Source: Streptomyces sp. 8L
GTDB taxonomy: Bacteria; Actinomycetota; Actinomycetes; Streptomycetales; Streptomycetaceae
DNA: 64,000 bases
Reading direction: 5' to 3'
Assembly: GCF_020176795.1 (NCBI RefSeq)
Contig: NZ_JAIUKE010000008.1
Coordinates: forward strand, 17,160-81,159
Shown: positions 33,101 through 36,100 of the stretch, in pieces
Numbering within the stretch: the first letter of the stretch is position 1
Layout: each line of letters starts with the position of its first letter
Notes under the pieces: model-generated
Seen by the model: the letters and a program-made list of their open reading frames with translations, nothing else
Database searches by the model: none
What the model was told of the DNA's origin: nothing
Translations under genes and position numbers: made by a program

Positions 33101-36100
33101 GCGGCGAGCCAGGGGAGGAAGCCTTCCTCGTCATGCTGCCGGCCGAGGTCTCGACCGACGACTCCACCGAGTTCGAAGGCCGCAGGGACGGCATCGAGAC
33201 CGACAACCGGATCGAGACCCGCCGCTTCCGCTACTACAGCTTCGACGTGGAACTGCAGTTCCGGGGCCCGCGCGGCATCCTGCGGGTGCAGGCGCCGGGC
33301 GGCCTGTACGGCATGCTCCCGCTGGAGAAGGAGCCCGACGCGAGCGGTGCCTACCGGGTGGCCGACGACCTGGAGGAGCGCCTGCCGGACGTCTTCGGGC
33401 CGGCGACGGCCACGGCCCCTGCTTCCGGGGAGGTGCTGACGCCGGAGCAGCCGACGTCATCCGGGACATCCTCCGAGGTGTCCGACGCGTCCGAGGCGTC
33501 GGCCCGGGACTCCAGGGCGCTGACGCCGGACCAGTTGCGGGCGGCGGTGCGACGGGTGTCCGCGGCGGTCGCTCCGGCCGACGGCGCGCTCCAGCAGGAC
33601 TGCGTGCCGCGGTTGGCCGCGTTCCGGGACGCGTTGTTCCCTCGGGGCGTCCGGACGGCCGGTGCGGCGGACGACTCGGCCGCGGGGCTCGCGGCGGTAC
33701 GCGCGGGGCTGGTGCAGGGCCCGGGCTGGCGACGTGTGCCGTCGTGGGAGCCGGTGCGGGCAGCGGTGCGGGAAGCCCGGCCGGGCGCGGTCGCCCTGGT
33801 GCTGGCCCTGCGCCAGGGCGAGGCTCTCGGGCACGCTTTCGGCCTCTATCACCTGCCGGGGCCGGACGGCGGCCCGGCGTGGGTCGACCTCCAGGCGCGC
33901 GCCGGAAGCGAGTTGCGGCCCTCGCCGGCGGTGCCGGCCAACGACGCCTACGCCATCGTGATCGACGCGTCCGGCCGCGTCCTGCCGGAGGCGCTAGCGG
34001 AGTTCCAGGAGTCGTGGTCCGACGCCCATGCCGTGCTCGACGCGCCGCTCGTCCACGAATATGGTGCGCTCGGTTTCGAGATCGAGGACGAGCACATCAT
34101 CGAATTCCCGCCGGATGGGCCGGAAGGTGAGATAAGGGGGGTTCTTGCCAGGGGGCCAGGGATTGCTGTGGTGCTCGACGGTCGCACATTCTGGCCGCAC
34201 CCCGATGCCGGTCGGTTCTACACGCAGGAGCAAATCGCCCGGATGCCGGAATTCCCGCGCTCCGTCCAGCCGGTGCGGAAGTTGATCTCAGAGGTCGTTT
34301 CGGTTCCGATGGGGGCCCTGCCGGACGAGAAGCGGCCCTCCGCCCGGGAAATCCTTGAGCGGCAGGCATGGGTGCGAAGCCGCCTGGGTGTCACAGACGA
34401 ACAGGGCATTCCCCTACCGCTCGCGGAGCTGCTGGGCGGCAGGGAAGGGTGGACCGTCACACCACTCGGACAGCGGGCCCTGGTTCACCCGAGCACGGCG
34501 GGACCGAGTCACCCTGCCTACACTCAGTGGACCCTGGGCGTACCCACGGCCGGTCTGCGCGCTGCCCTCGATGCGGTGACACAGCGCAAGGACCAGCACC
34601 GGGCGGTCCCTGTGCCGGTCCCTCTGAAGGTGCGGCTCCTCCGCTGGGCGCGACGTGAGGCGCGGCAGATCACGGCGGAGTTCGTCAGAGACCTGCTGGG
34701 CTGGGAGGCTGCGCCGAACCCGGCACTGCCGTTTGTTCTCGCGCTGCCGGACATCGACGAAGTCATGGGGTATCACTGGCTGCTCTTCTATCACGTAGCC
34801 GCTGTTGAGGCACAGCGTGTGCTGGATTACCAGGGATTGATAAAAAATCTGCTCCTGGCTCCTTCCCGGTACGGGTTCGGTGTCATCCACCAGGCTCTCC
34901 GAGACCGTACCCGTGCGTTCATGGACAGGTATCACGACCGGATCGTGCGTTACTTCACGGATGCTCTGCGGCGCCACCTGGAGGAGTGGCGGATCAATCT
35001 CAACATGCCCCCGATCGACTACGCGGACCTTATGCAAGTGAGCGCAGAATATGTGGATTTCGCGCTGAACCCCGCGGAGTCGGGCACGTCGGCCGACTAT
35101 CTGAGCACGGGGCTGCGTGGTCGTGCGGCGAGCGGCACTGTCGTCAGCCAATGGGAGACGGTGGGCATGGCGGACTTTCCAGAATTGGACAGCCACGACG
35201 GTATCGATCTTGTTCTGCTCGAATTCCGGAATTGGACCAAGGACGGCAGGAACCGTCGCCCGTCCGGCGAGAACAACCTGCTCGGCAATGACGACCTCGC
35301 CAAGGTGGCCACGGACCTGTCGGGGCTTGCCCGGGAGGTCTTCACGCGGGTCCGAGGAGACGGGGGAGAACCTCGCACGGACAGCGATCTGCAGGCCGCA
35401 GTCCGGCAGATCGTCACCCACCCCGTGGTCGCGGGATTCGCGCCGTTCCTGTCGATGGCCGCCGAAATGCCGCTGCCGCACACCGGCGGCGGCGCGGACG
35501 TGCCGCTGAGCTCCTACCAAGCGAGTTCGGTGGCCACGGTCCTCGGACACTTCGCCCTCGGGAAGCCGCCCACCCAGGTCGGTCTTGAGCGTATTCACCG
35601 TCTTGTGAAGGCCGTGGGTTCCAGAGTCCGGGTGAGCGACCACCCGCACGCCCTGACCGGCGAGCTGCGCCGCAAGGCCCTCGCGGCCGTGGAGTCCGCC
35701 GAGGCGGTGCTGCCCCTGCTCCGGGCGCCCGTCCCGCAGGAGCAGCCGGTGGTCCCCAGCTCCGCGCGGTTGCTCTCGGTCCAGCCGTCGTCGAGTGAGA
35801 CGTTCACGTTCGACGGCCCGGACGGCATGACCGCCGAGGAGCTGGACCGGTTGCAGCGGGCGCTGCGCAGCCAGGACCCGGAAGTCGTGGCGGACGGGGA
35901 GGGCTACGCCGGACGGCTCGGAACCCAGGTGGCCGAGGTCATCAAGTCCCGCTGGACCGCCGAGGGCCGGAGGCCCGCCGACGTCCGGCTGGAACTCCAC
36001 ATGGAGAGCGCCGAGCACATGGCCGCGGCGATGGTCCTCTCGCGCGTGGTCGCCAATGCGCTGCGCCATCGTGTCCACGTGACGGTCGACCGGATGAGCC

